Shown piece after piece: positions 33,360 to 45,663 of a DNA stretch of 64,000 nucleotides (within the stretch, counting starts at the first letter, position 1; each line of letters begins with the position of its first letter). This DNA comes from Pseudovirgaria hyperparasitica. Its lineage: Eukaryota > Ascomycota > Dothideomycetes > Acrospermales > Acrospermaceae. A model generated the notes under the pieces. It was not told where the DNA came from and ran no database searches. It saw only the letters and a program-made list of their open reading frames with translations. Position numbers and translations under genes: made by a program. Location: positions 323,074 through 387,073 of the forward strand of contig NW_022985550.1 of assembly GCF_010093815.1 (NCBI RefSeq), written 5' to 3'.

Positions 33360-35777
33360 TCAGCACGTTCCAGATGCGTTGCTCGAGACCTGTGGATTCA
33401 TGATTGTTGTTCCATCGCTCGTGAGTAGATGATGGCATTTGGTGCGCAAGATCTCGCCATAACTGCCCCAGTACTTATGTGCTCGAACATCGGCCTCATC
33501 CTTTATGACACCGTGACCAAGAGTCACGCACCACATACCTTGGACAAGTGCATTGTGAGCGCTTGGCTCACCGTCCTCCTCCAGTAGAAGGGAGTAGATC
33601 ACGCCCGTATACGCATCAATCTCGCACCCGGAGTCTTCATGTGGAAATATCCACTTGCTCTGGCTTTGCTCGCCAAAGTATGCAATAGGATGCCAAGGAG
33701 TGATAAGTAGGCCAGAATTCCGGTATCTGCGGATCTTTATCTTCTCAACAGGAGTGGGGACAATACCCTTGACCTCACGGAAGCCAGCTTGCGTGCGTAC
33801 GCGGTCACCAACTTCAAGCGAAGAAGTAGGAATGGCGCCTCTTTTCTCGGTCTCGATCGTACATTGCCCAGCCCAGCAAGACCTATCCAGCTGATTCAAC
33901 TCGGACATGAACTTGAGTTTCCCTGGCCCCTTATACCTTCCATAAAACGTATCAAATTCTTGCTTACAGTCCAGGAACAGCGGCGATCTGATTCCATAGC
34001 GTAGGGGGCCTGCATCTTTGAACGTGTTTCGGCGTTGCATGGCGTGTGCGAAGAGCATAGATCGCATAAAGTGCGCGCCCCAGCGTTTGTACTCTAGCTC
34101 TTGTTCGATGCCTCTTTCAGTGGCTACGTTAATGGATGTTTCGATGGCTTCCCAGAGCTGACTTCCGTCTTTGACATCGAGTAAAATGCTTTGATTGTCA
34201 GGATCAGAATGATTGCGAGATTCAATGAGGCGCGCGAGTTGAGCTCGTCTCTTCCGAATATCGACTAGGTGTAACATCTCCTCCTCGACATGCCACGGAC
34301 TCGCACTGGGACGACAAATGTCTTGGATTAGGGCGCACAACCGCCCCCGGTAATCATGGTAGTATTCCTCTGTCTCGGTGGCAGGTTCTAATTTTGAGAG
34401 GTCGTATGTAACGATGAGCTCTTGAGGAGATCCGTTGTGGGATAAACAAGACGTGTAGCGTAACTTGATCTGAATGGAACCTTGAGTAGGACGCTGCGCA
34501 TATCGGAAGATGAAGTCTCGCGATTGTCCATACTGTAGACTCCCGAGGTGTAGGGTCGTACTCGTATTGTAGGAGGCTATCGTATCCTCTCCATTCGTTC
34601 CCAGGAGGTCTGTGGGGCAGCGTAGGACAGCGCAGCCGGGCGGCAGAACCATCGAGAGTTCAGTGTTAGTAGCAAATGATGACATAACGTTAGATACTGC
34701 ACTGCTGAAAACGTTGCAGGCATTATTGAGGTCCGAAATGTAGGCAAAGCTTCCTTTTCCTATGTTTGCAAGGAGATGCAGAAGTCCCGAATCAACGTGC
34801 TGTCCAAATCCGATAGTGTGGAGAGTTGGCGAGAACTTGTTATTCTTGCGACTTTTGCAGAGGATCTCTTTGATCGAGCTCTCTCAAGAACTTGGATTCT
34901 CCTCATTTGCTACGCCGTCTGTCAAGACAAAGATGACCTTCACGGCGTTCCTGTCCATCTCGGGTTCTTCATCGTAGAGACCATAACCAGCTTTAATCCC
35001 ACCAAAAAGGTTTGTGCGTCCGTTGGCCATGATCTTGTCCACTTCCTCCTTGATTGCTTGTTTTTTTTCCCTGGTAGCCCGTACCAAGGACTGTTTTATT
35101 TTAACTTCGGAAGAAAACGTGACGATACCGATTCGATCATTATCTCCGAGCATATCTACGATTGATTTGGCGGCGGTTTTAATGACACGCTTGGGTTTGC
35201 AGGATTGCGGTTTGCCAATTAGTTCGCCGGGTCCTGATCTCCTGTCCAGTTTGTAGGATCTTGTTCCTGCGGGGGAATTCTGTTCCCACTTAGGTATCTT
35301 GGCTGGTAACTGCATGCTCTCGGAACTATCCAATACTAGTACGATATCACATGGTACGTGATTTATGTCGATCTTCGGCTTCTTTGGCGGTAGAACTGAG
35401 ACTAGTATACCATCATGGTGGACAAGGGAGTGTGCTTTGATACGAAGATCCATAGCGCTGGGTTGGATGGTTGCAGCATGATTCTGTTCCACCGACGACA
35501 GAAGTTGAGATGCTTGGATAAGCCGCGATTCTACGTCGATATCTCGTCGAATGACTTCCATGTAGAGCTCGTCATCACCAAGCTCCGTATCAGGGGTAAA
35601 TCGGCCGTTAACAAAGTCATATTCATCATCAGACATCGCATCGGATTCTGGATTATGAATCTTTCGTCGAGAAACTATTTCTTTGTCTTTTCTACGTTGC
35701 TCTTGTGCATACTCGTCCGGTGCTTCATAGGTGTAGTGTGAACGGTAATTCATACCTGCAGGGTTCAGTCGTTCCAT
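33360..35777 (-). pseudogene. VWA-Hint (Vwaint/Vint) protein gene with one in-frame stop
   Basis: One uninterrupted reading frame of 806 codons from ATG at 35777 to the stop at 33360, broken by a single TGA at 34886-34884 (codon 298). Before it: a charged N-terminus and a von Willebrand A domain with an intact MIDAS (DxSxS at residues 150-154 in VLVLDSSESM, the Thr in NGRTNLFGG, and the Asp in VLTDG). After it: the rest of the VWA fold (TLHTIGFGQHVDSGLL), a Vwaint-like region, and a Hint domain starting at Cys codon 33878 (CWAGQCTIE, then LEVGDRV, PTPVEKIKIRRY, LLITPWHPIAYFG, the H-N-type end). The pairing is the known fungal VWA/hedgehog-intein-like family. No intron with usable sites removes the TGA. 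The rest of the frame shows no decay, so a recent nonsense mutation, a base error or recoding are all open; a HET gene faces it. Confidence 0.75.
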
Positions 35778-36579
35778 CTGCAGCGTGGTGGTGACTTAAC
35801 ACGTCGGTTTGGAAGCTTGATGCGGGAGGATTTTGCGACTTTGTTTGATGTAGGAAGCGGATGCTGTTGAATCTGAAATGTGTCGTTGGTCAAATGCTCC
35901 CTTATATAGCGACGTCAGAGTGGCAGTGAAATACAATGCTGTTGCCTGTGAGTGCATATTTGCTTCACAATGCTCTCCTGTGGCAATTGGGTGAGATACG
36001 CCTCACTGCGCCAGTATTACACTACAAAGCTTGTTTCAATCTTAGGTCCTGAGTAGTATCTCCGCAACGTGAATGATGTATTTGTGTATCATGAAAGACA
36101 TCGACAGAAAAGAGCCTGAGCAATCTTTGAAACGTGCTCGATGTCGGCTTGTCAAATTTACGTCTCCGTGGTAAATGATAGTCTTGAGCATTCCAGGAAT
36201 ATCCAGTGGCATGTTCGAAGCATTGTTTAGAGACATAGGGATGGGTCTCTAGCCTGCAAGGCACAACTGGGTAGCGGCGAATGAAAGCACACGCCTTCGC
36301 TGCTCACAGGGGGGACGTTTAGACATTTTTCAAGCACTTTCGTTGGTCCAAGCCTTGTTGAACGATCATATTTTTGAATGCGCCATATTACCTGGCAGCC
36401 TTTAGTGGTTGAGGGTGTGTCGTTGATGCCTGCGGTACCTCAAGCGCTCCGCTTAACGCTACCACCAACCACAGCCACAGCACAGCCACAAATCTTTGTT
36501 AGGGACTAATTAGGGTTCACAAGTTCAATTCGTGATATTGTTTTTGCCAACTTGGCAAAAACAAAAACGATACATCAAC
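35778..36579. promoter_or_regulatory. Divergent promoter region, VWA-Hint / TRM8
   Basis: 802 bp between divergent starts. The TRM8 side carries a perfect 10-bp inverted repeat at 36541-36561 (separate entry). No coding gene is supported; a minus-strand open stretch at 36022-36264 has no ATG context or family character that I trust. Confidence 0.5.
36541..36561. promoter_or_regulatory. Perfect 10-bp inverted repeat before TRM8
   Basis: TTTTTGCCAA, one C, then TTGGCAAAAA: a perfect palindrome with a 1-nt centre, ending 18 nt before the TRM8 ATG. It could be a protein-binding site (dimeric, TTGGC half-sites) or, if transcribed, a stem in the leader. Confidence 0.75.
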
Positions 36580-37548
<969 letters not shown>

Positions 37549-37699
37549 GGCATATTGTACATTGCAGGCTCATTGGGCTCACCCTGTGCAACCATGTACA
37601 GCCAAATATGCCAAGACAAATGCAAAATACGGGTATATGCCAAACGCCGATACTTCTATGACACAAAGCAACCAAGCACAGGTTTCGACCGAGACATGT

Positions 37700-38620
37700 T
37701 CATTCGTCGATTCCAGCCCATTCTTCCTCATCGCTCTCCACTGCCAACTCAGCCCCGGAAGATGATGGCTTCTCCTGACCAGTGCCATTCCAGTCTTGTA
37801 GTCTCTCGTCCTCCAAAGCCTCTTTCACACGTTCACGCACTGGTTTCGTCGGGCTCTTTGTGCCGAGTTCCTTCAGCGGCTCCAGCATTGTATTTAGTGG
37901 CATGTGCCCTTGCCTTTCCTCATCAACCCTGTCCAATTCGTCAATAAATATATCCGCAACGTGTAGTCGTAGTCCATTCGGTATTTTGCTGTCGTAGATA
38001 TTCAACGGCGTTGTTTGGAGGACCTCCGCGTGTGCGGTGATGTCGGAAGTGTTCTTCCAATTGTCATGCGAGAGAAATTTGAAGGAGGTATGGAGGTAGC
38101 GGCGTATGAGGAGTAGGAACTTGTCCATGCTAAGGAGGTGCGGTTTAGCGAAGTCCTATCCTGCAAACCGCTCTGTGGGAACAAGAGAAAGACATACCGT
38201 AACCGATCTATCTCACTCCACTGTGCCGCCATTGTTTTCCAGAATGCACTTAGGAAAGGCAGTACCGTCTCGTGTGGTAGTATGTCAACAAGGCTTGCAA
38301 GATCGTTGGCTAGACGTTGCTGCACCGGTCGCTTATCGCTCATCCACATGCCTTCAATCATCAGCGCCAGGGCAAGTGCGCATCGGAATGGCACACTAAC
38401 AGTAAAAGAGTCCTTTCCAAAGCTTCAAGAGCTCAATATCGTTCAGCCCTTTCCGGGATCCGAGATATACTCTTAGACTCTGTAGTGCCTCATCGCGGGC
38501 ATGTCGGTCTGCAGATAAGAATAATGGTCAGCAAGTGACTCGTGCGAGGTATCATAGAATCGACGAACCGCTCGATGCGAGTTGCTTTACGAATGGACTG
38601 CTTTGCGCTTTTAGATCCAT
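37700..38620 (-). CDS. RRP1: Ribosomal RNA processing protein 1 (Nop52 family)
   Basis: Four exons: 38620-38569, 38508-38401, 38351-38198 and 38129-37700; introns 60, 49 and 68 nt; 247 aa. The protein runs SSPFVKQLASS, then [34 protein letters not shown], then FWKTMAAQWSEIDRLRMDKFLLLIRRYL, which is the Nop52/RRP1 signature, and ends in an acidic tail. RRP1 is a nucleolar factor needed for late steps of 60S pre-rRNA processing. Length fits fungal members. The start is the only ATG in the first open exon before the conserved block. Confidence 0.92.
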
Positions 38621-38724
38621 ATGTGAAAGTTGTTCTCGAAGTTTTCTGAAAGTGAAGTAGTTTCTGCTCTGTGCAAATACCATAAAAGAAAAACGTTATC
38701 GATAAGACAGTGACAGCAGCAAGG

Positions 38725-39244
38725 TTTAGCTAAATACACTATATTGTTATATTTCCTACTAGTAATATAGCTTATACATTATAAATATAATATAGAATAC
38801 TCTAATTAGAATAGAAGACGGGATTTTACTTTTTCTTCTATCCTTATTAGTTAAAAGAATAATTATCTATTTATTCTAGTTATATTTTACTTAGTAAGCT
38901 AGAATACCTCGGACTATCGTCGGGTATTATAGCTAGCGCTAAGTAGATCTATAAGTTCTAAGAGTAGTTCTATAGTTCTTCTCTATCTAAAAAGGTAGTA
39001 AATTTTCTAGGGAAAAGATACTATCTTCATTTAACTTTCTAAGGTTATATAGTAAGTTTTACTTTCTTTCTTTACTATCTTATCTTTCTTTTAGAGTTTA
39101 TTATTAATATTAAAGTCTAGAATAAGAAAAATAACCTTAGAAGCTAGAAAGAAGTATGTTATCTAGTTCTACCTTTACTTATACTAATAATTCCTTATAT
39201 ATATGTTATCTTAGTAAGTAACACTAACTAGAAGGTTTATATAG
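38725..39244. repeat. AT-rich RIP-like relic of a repeat, family unknown
   Basis: About 520 bp of strongly A/T-biased sequence dense in TA steps (for example runs such as TATAATATAG), with very few CG or CA steps, sharply bounded on both sides by ordinary sequence. No open frame, terminal repeat or recognisable element part remains. This is what repeat-induced point mutation leaves behind; it is broken beyond family assignment and probably old. The right edge coincides with the start codon of the H3K9 methyltransferase gene. Confidence 0.75.
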
Positions 39245-40898
39245 ATGCGTAAGTATAATGAGCCTTTACCAACACGGCAATCAAGGTCAGGAACACGCGA
39301 TAGTACGCGAAGCAAACAACCACCGAGAAAATTCCGGATATCAAAGGTAGATCCTATCTAATTGCTACGAATATTGAATCCCTATAGAATACTAACTCTG
39401 CCATCTGCTAGATACATAGTATCGTTTCATACCGGAGTAATCCATTTACTGAGGTAGGCACAACAGTAATGACGTCATTGGTTGGCTCAGAACTCTGATT
39501 TGACCAGGAATCGGAGTATCTGCTTCGGTGGATCACACCGAAGAATGCATGGGCACAAGAACACCCGCCATTATCATGGCATACGCTGGAACAACTGTCG
39601 TCGTGTCTCAGCATATTACAGGACTATCTACAGCGCCAAGTCGACATTCAATCGGCTAGCAGTAGAAAAATCTCGCCTACCGCAGAATTGCATCACAGCG
39701 TCGCGATTTACAATGGAGAGTTTGTAGAAATATCTGAACAGGTACACTGTATATCATCTCAGGTAATTGTCGCCCGCTGTCCTAATGTATTTCGCAAGCT
39801 GATACCAGGCCGAAGTCACCTGATGTGTCCACTTTAGAATTGAGGAATATTCCCCCTCCACAAGAACTCACAATACTCCATCGTCGACAAGCGGAATTGG
39901 CAATCAGGGCAGAGTTTCAACGCCGTCTCAAGCAGATCCGAGGCCCACCAATTACGATCAGTAACACGGTAGATGCGACAACACCGTCCCTAAAGTTTGA
40001 ATTCATAGAAGAATACAAGATTCGGCCCGGTGTCCATCGCGCAGATGAAGCGACTATAACAGGTTGCCAAAGCTGTTCGCCCAAGATGGGTAGAGGTATC
40101 GGGTGCGAATACACTAAGAAGTGTGAATGCCTGGAATACGCCCTCGTCAACGAGAAGAACTTGGACGATAAGCAGCGGGAGTTATATGCAAAGATCCAGG
40201 AAACGCGTGAGGGTAGCACAATGGGCATGCCGAAGAAGTTTCCTTACTATGTTACTGGATCGTACAGGAACGGGTGCCTCGTTAGCTTCTATTTAGACAG
40301 TCGACACCCGATTTATGAATGTAATCAGAACTGTGCCTGCGGCCCGGGTTGCAAAAATCGTAAAGTTCAACATGGTCGCAAGGTGCGCCTAGAGATCTTC
40401 AAGACGGAGACTCGGGGCTGGGGGTTACGGGCTCTAGAAAAGCTGGTTCGCGGTACTTTCATCGATACATACCGTGGAGAGGTCATCACGGATAAAGTAG
40501 CCTCGGCGCGCGAAGCGAAAGGAGACCGATCGAAAGCGAGCTATCTATATGAACTAGACAAGTTCAAAGAAAGCCAAGGCATCCCTCAAGAAGATATATA
40601 TGTTGTAGATGGGCAATTCTTCAGTGGGCCGACCCGTTTCATGAATCACTCTTGCGAGCCGAATTGCAAGCAGTACACGGTCTCTTACAATAAGCATGAT
40701 TATCGCATATACGACATCGCTCTCTTTGCGTATAGAGATATTGAGCCTCTCGAAGAGCTCACATTCGACTACCAAGACAAAGACGAGGAGGAAGAAGAAG
40801 ACGATGAAATGGACATCGAATTCTCACAGGCAGAGTCTGAAGAGAAAGTTCCCTGCAACTGTGGTGCAAAGAAGTGCAGGAAGTGGTTGTGGATCTAA
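39245..40898 (+). CDS. Histone H3 lysine-9 methyltransferase (SUV39/Clr4/DIM-5 type) with chromodomain
   Basis: Four exons: 39245-39346, 39412-39453, 39508-39762 and 39816-40898; introns 65, 54 and 53 nt, all phase 0; 493 aa. Exons 1-3 encode a divergent chromodomain (RKFRISKIHSIVSYR, EYLLRWITPKNAW, then LSWHTLEQLSSCLSILQDYL). Exon 4 has the pre-SET Cys cluster (GCQSCS near 215, CEYTKKCECLE, YECNQNCACGPGCKNR near 300), the SET domain with RFMNHSCEPN near 408 and TFDYQ, an acidic insert, and post-SET CNCGAKKCRKWLW at the C-terminus. It should deposit H3K9 methylation for heterochromatin. The perfect TACTAAC branch point at 39389 supports intron 1. The donor of intron 3 is uncertain: GTACAC at 39742 also keeps frame. 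The 5' flank is the RIP-like tract. Confidence 0.85.
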
Positions 40899-43800
40899 GC
40901 AATATGAGTGACCTACTCTTATCAGCAGGGACTGCGAATGTGTCAATAGGTTCGAGGAAGAACGCTAAGAGGAAGTATGCTCGGAGGAAGAATCCAAGCC
41001 CAGATCTTGGCTTTCAAACGTGGACAAGATATAGCACGATTGGGATCGGTCCGATAACTTCCTGTCATCTCAGGTCAGTCGGCAAAGTGCGTGTCGTCCA
41101 GCATGTTTAGCCTTCTTCGCAAACCCGAATGTTAGCTGACGCCTGATCGTCTTACGGATGCATCCAAACTATGAATCCACGTACCACGTGCACACTGCAT
41201 CTTGATTTGCGCAGCAGTCAGCATGCTTCTGATTCAGGGTGAAGGGGGCTACCGGGAAGCAGTTATAGGTAATCAATATTGCTATAGATTCTATGTTACT
41301 GTGGAACATACCTGCAGTCGTCTTTCAAAGAGCAACGATACAGTCACGGACTTGTAAATACTTCACTCATAGATTATCTATAAATTTATGTGTCGTATAA
41401 GTATCCCCATCATGGCCTACAAGAACCTCGATGAGGATCAGGCAAACAACCTGATGTGATGTCGTATATCGCGAGAGGCCAGGGGAGTAGGGTCCTAGAT
41501 CCCCATGCTCTACCTAAAAAATTATGCTAATAGCTTCGACCGCAATACGTCTGAAGATTGTCGATCTTCTAATACAGCGTTTTTGTGACGAACTATCAAG
41601 AGATACAGGCCAAGAAAATTTCGCATGAGAATGTTATTCGGTCGAAATAGTAACCTCCCTAGGAGGGGCAAAGACATACTCAATTGGAAAAAGCAAATAT
41701 GCACACCTTTATAAGAGACTTGCGATAGTATACATAGGCGCATACTGTTTGAATAGTACAGAATCATAAACCCACAGAAAGGGAAATAAGATTCGAAGAA
41801 GCGATCACAATGCAGCTGCGGAAGAGCTTCATTGCTTGATACTCGCTTTAGTCTCAGAGTATTATCAACCAACACAAAGAAAGTCTTCCAAGACTGTTAC
41901 GTGAATGTGTCTGTTATTGATACCCCATCTTATTTGCCATATGCTCCAAGCCACTTTCAAAATGCGTTCTAAAGCACCGTAACACCAAGACGCCCGGATC
42001 TACCAGGAGTCATGTTGCTGACACCTCCGCGTGTGCTTTCCGTGCCCTGAATTCATATATATGCAGAGTTCCCTCCACTGGTGTAAATGGTGTAGAGTCT
42101 GGACAATGATGCCTGCCTCAGAAGGACAGTTCTATACACCTCGCGATTACAAACAATAACTTATCTACCCATAGTGTTGCACCCGAGAAGCTTGATATAT
42201 GCCCTTCCGTCTATCCAGAGTCCTCAACTCAACATAGGGCCGCCGGATCAAAACAATATCGCTATCTCGGTTGACCTCAAAATGAAAGTCGAAGTCAAGT
42301 CCAGAGACATGAAACCTTAAAATGCGATCAAGGACAAAGAGGGCGTTGACACGCTGAACTTTTCCGGAGCTTGCGGGAAGTCTAGTCCAGCTGAGATCAC
42401 CCTGGTCAGAAAACTGGATCTCTGAATTATGCCTGCCTTCTGCCTTACGTACTGGCTGAGCTTTCTCGTGAGCCCCTGTCCATCACTTTCCAAATTACCG
42501 ACTACTGACTCAAAACCAAGACCACAATGCCATTGATCTCGCAGGGCTCAATACTCTGGGTGAGGACCTGGATCTAGCAGACTCCCGGAAGTTAGGAAAC
42601 TTAGATCATCGAGTGTACGCTGATGCATCAGGACACTGGCTCGTGTGTCTATCCGTTTGATAGCTTATACACTAGGCTAAGTTCCTTCCAATTTATTCTT
42701 TACACGTAAGAAGCCAGGCCATCATATGGCTGGCTGTATAGCACTTGACGCTGTGGTCTCAGAAGTGACTACACTTGCCCAAGACTACGAGTGTCCCCTC
42801 CTATGCGTTTCTCCCTTGGTGTGACTGAAGCACTATATTACCACAGAGCTTTTTGCGTGCTTTCGATATTATATACTTGCAAGGAGATTGCGACCAGAAT
42901 GTTGATCTTATATACCAGCTATACCTATGCAATCGTATTCACGGGCTTGATCGCTGGGGATTTATGAAAGTGTTGAGCAAGTTGCCGTAATAGCTACGAG
43001 GCAAAGGCTTTTCATGTCACATCGTGGTGTAATGTTCGTAATCGCAATGATTCAGCATCTAATCTCCCTGATGACCCACTGATCAATCATTCGCTCACAC
43101 CAGATGAAAAGCTGAGGACAGCTGCAGTAGAAGTTAGGGATCAGATTGTGATTTCAGATGATGGAATCTGAGTAGCAGATCGTTCTGGGATAGATGATGT
43201 ACAGGAGGAGGTTACAGTCATTGTTGTTGTGACGGTAGGGTTAGATTTTAGGCGCTAGACTATCTCAAGACGCTGAGATATACTTCTGACCATGGGTCGT
43301 GTTTGGGACCTCGGATCTGCGAGCTATCAAAGAAAACCTGATGGCGCTGCTAGTGTAAGTCGAATGGATTGGACGTGGGATTCATATTATCTGCAGCACT
43401 ACGCCTGGGTGTCATGCGGCAAGGCTCTTGGTGGGACAATGTCCGAGAAAACGGGGCAGATCAGAACCCTATTTCATGAAGGAAGGTGTGGCAGACCCGC
43501 TGAGTGGTCACAAGGCATGGTTTGAGAGTGTGTGAGCAATTGCCTGGTATGCATTCGGTAAAGTTGAGAAGACTGGGTTTAGGCCAGAGGAGAAATTTTT
43601 GCTTTAAGGAGAAGGAATCTAGGAGCTTAGAAGCTATAGATACTATTACTAACGTAATTAATCTACTGGGCATGTGTATCAGAGTCTTGTCTGCATAATG
43701 CACTGCTTAGAAAGAAGGATGACATTTGCTTACACCGTCAAGAGGTTTGGACACCTGCTCCAGGATACTGAATGCTATGGTTCTTCCGATACTCGACAGC

Positions 43801-44429
43801 AAGATACGTGGCAATCTGCGGACTGCAGATCGAAGCAATGTCTAACAAAGAATCACGAACCTCTAACAGCACCATTTGGGGTGTAGGAGGACTATGTGAA
43901 AGGTCTCATCATGCGATTGTCCCCAGGGATGTTTCCATTGTTCGATCTTCAGATACTGATAACCAATACATGCATTGACTATTCTGAAGAAATTGCCAAA
44001 CTATATACATAGTGTCATACGCTCATAGGTGAGTATACTTTCGACATTCTGTAGTGATTATACTCACCATCAAACGACACAGTCCCCTTGTGACAATGGA
44101 GATGCTGGCACCACTCCTCTTTAGACTTGGAGAGCCATGAGAGTGGCAGTGTCGTTTGAGATCGCATAGTTGTATGAGACGAAGCGGTGAGTACTGGTTT
44201 GCACTGGCATAGTCATGAATCTGGCTTTGGAAGTGGGCGGATCCAGTTCACAATGAACTTGCTGCATCCTTTGCCTTGGTAGCGCGCCCCTTGTCAGGAG
44301 AGACTGGAGGTTGTCGTATCCCCACCGTTATGTCGAGAAACAGGCTGTAGCGACGGTCATCCTTTGGTTCCAAGTAGGCTGGTCTTCTGACTGCAGTAGA
44401 CGCAAGATATCTGCGCGCATACAACCGCT
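40899..44429. other. Gene-poor block
   Basis: 3.5 kb with no gene I can support. Two stretches are open without usable starts: minus strand about 42180-42485 (about 100 codons, including VLDRILRFHVSGLDFDFHFE and DIVLIRRPYVELRTL) and plus strand about 42471-42660. They may be exons or remains of lost genes. An inverted repeat sits at 44070-44159. Base composition is ordinary here, unlike the AT-rich tract to the left. Confidence 0.45.
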
Positions 44430-44840
44430 TCAAAATGCCCGTCCAATCTCCGAAGGATGTCCCCCATACCGCGAGTCATCGTGATCCGAAACAGCCTTGA
44501 CCGAAACTATACTTATATCTTTCTCTCCATAGATGCCTAGCGCTTCGTCCCCTATCATGGTCAGATCTCTCGACTCCTTCTTCTGCTTCGACAAGATGAC
44601 GATGAATGCGACAACAATGGCCACGACAGCTACAGCCAGTCCGACTCCGAGTCCGATGTATAGCTCTGTGGAGAAATGTATTCCGCCGGATGGGTCAGCT
44701 GTGACTGGTTGTGGTGGTGCGACTCTTGGAAGATTCTCCACCTGGGCGTTGTTGCGTGCTATTACGGTTGACTTGTAGACAGTGGTCTCGAATAGTCCTC
44801 GCATGTTGTTGTGTGCGAACCACTGTGCGCAGGGAGGCAT
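44430..44840 (-). CDS. Small single-pass membrane protein, hypothetical
   Basis: Open frame of 136 codons starting ATG at 44840. One strong membrane segment, residues about 60-84 (YIGLGVGLAVAVVAIVVAF), followed directly by the stop-transfer KQKKES and a polar tail of about 50 residues. There is no signal peptide; the first 58 residues are polar with a Pro-rich stretch before the membrane. This looks like the C-terminal module of larger fungal surface proteins (short ectodomain, Gly-rich membrane helix, cytosolic tail), so it may be a truncated gene or the last exon of one whose upstream exons I could not find. No homolog recognised. Confidence 0.45.
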   Translation of the reverse strand: MPPCAQWFAHNNMRGLFETTVYKSTVIARNNAQVENLPRVAPPQPVTADPSGGIHFSTELYIGLGVGLAVAVVAIVVAFIVILSKQKKESRDLTMIGDEALGIYGEKDISIVSVKAVSDHDDSRYGGHPSEIGRAF

Positions 44841-45663
44841 TTTCTTTCAACTGCTCTTCCCTAAACGATTGTGTTATGTTTTTGTTGATGCCTTCTCAGT
44901 TGTTAGCGAGAAGCCAGTACGTCCGTCAATCACAAGAGATGGATCCCTGTGGAGTGAGACATACTGTGAAAAGAGTGACGATACTGAGACCAGCTGTTTT
45001 TCAAAGCCTTGTAACATGAGGGAATAAGAAGCAGACAATCGAAATGCACAAGCGATTCCTATACAATTTGATCTCTACGAAAAGACCCTTACACGTGCCA
45101 TTCGCGCAGCGTTGTGGGGATCCTAGCCCAGCCATCGATAACAGGATCAATTTCCCGAAAAATTGTCGCAGTCATTGGCCCGAATGCTATGATCGACATA
45201 TTAGAAAACAACATAATGGATTAGTATCCATTGATCTAAAGATGCCCCTGCACTAACTGCCGTACCGGCATGTACGACGGTTGCACTAGAGTCTCGGCGC
45301 ACGACATGATCTACGTGGGTCGATTGAAAGGAATAGAGCCGACTCGTAGTGTTGTAACCTGCAATAGCTTCGGATACAAGAGAGATTATTTGAAATGTGA
45401 GGATCAGGTTTAGAATTTACTGAGCTCGCAAGGCTTCCTATATTCCCTGAAAGGGCGAGCGAATGATTTCAATAAGCGCGCATAAGAACGGAGATTATAG
45501 GACAATAGTGTGCATTTCGGACTATTATATGGGAGCTGAGTAACGGTATAGACAGCTATTTGACAGAACAGAATAGTTTGAGCGTACATTGTGTAAGCAT
45601 GCGAAATATCGAAGAATAACATGCAAGTGGAATAGCTCCACGAAGCCCTGAATAATCCAAGTC
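44841..45663. other. Intergenic
   Basis: 823 bp. On the minus strand 44876-45020 is open for about 45 codons from an ATG but shows no family pattern. Nothing else recognised. Confidence 0.4.

Noticed and set aside
36022-36264. 80-codon minus-strand frame between VWA-Hint and TRM8
   Set aside because: Low-quality composition and no conserved pattern; lies within a promoter region.
39825-40898. Starting the methyltransferase at the GTG at 39825
   Set aside because: Upstream exons joined at consensus sites give a chromodomain and a proper ATG at 39245.
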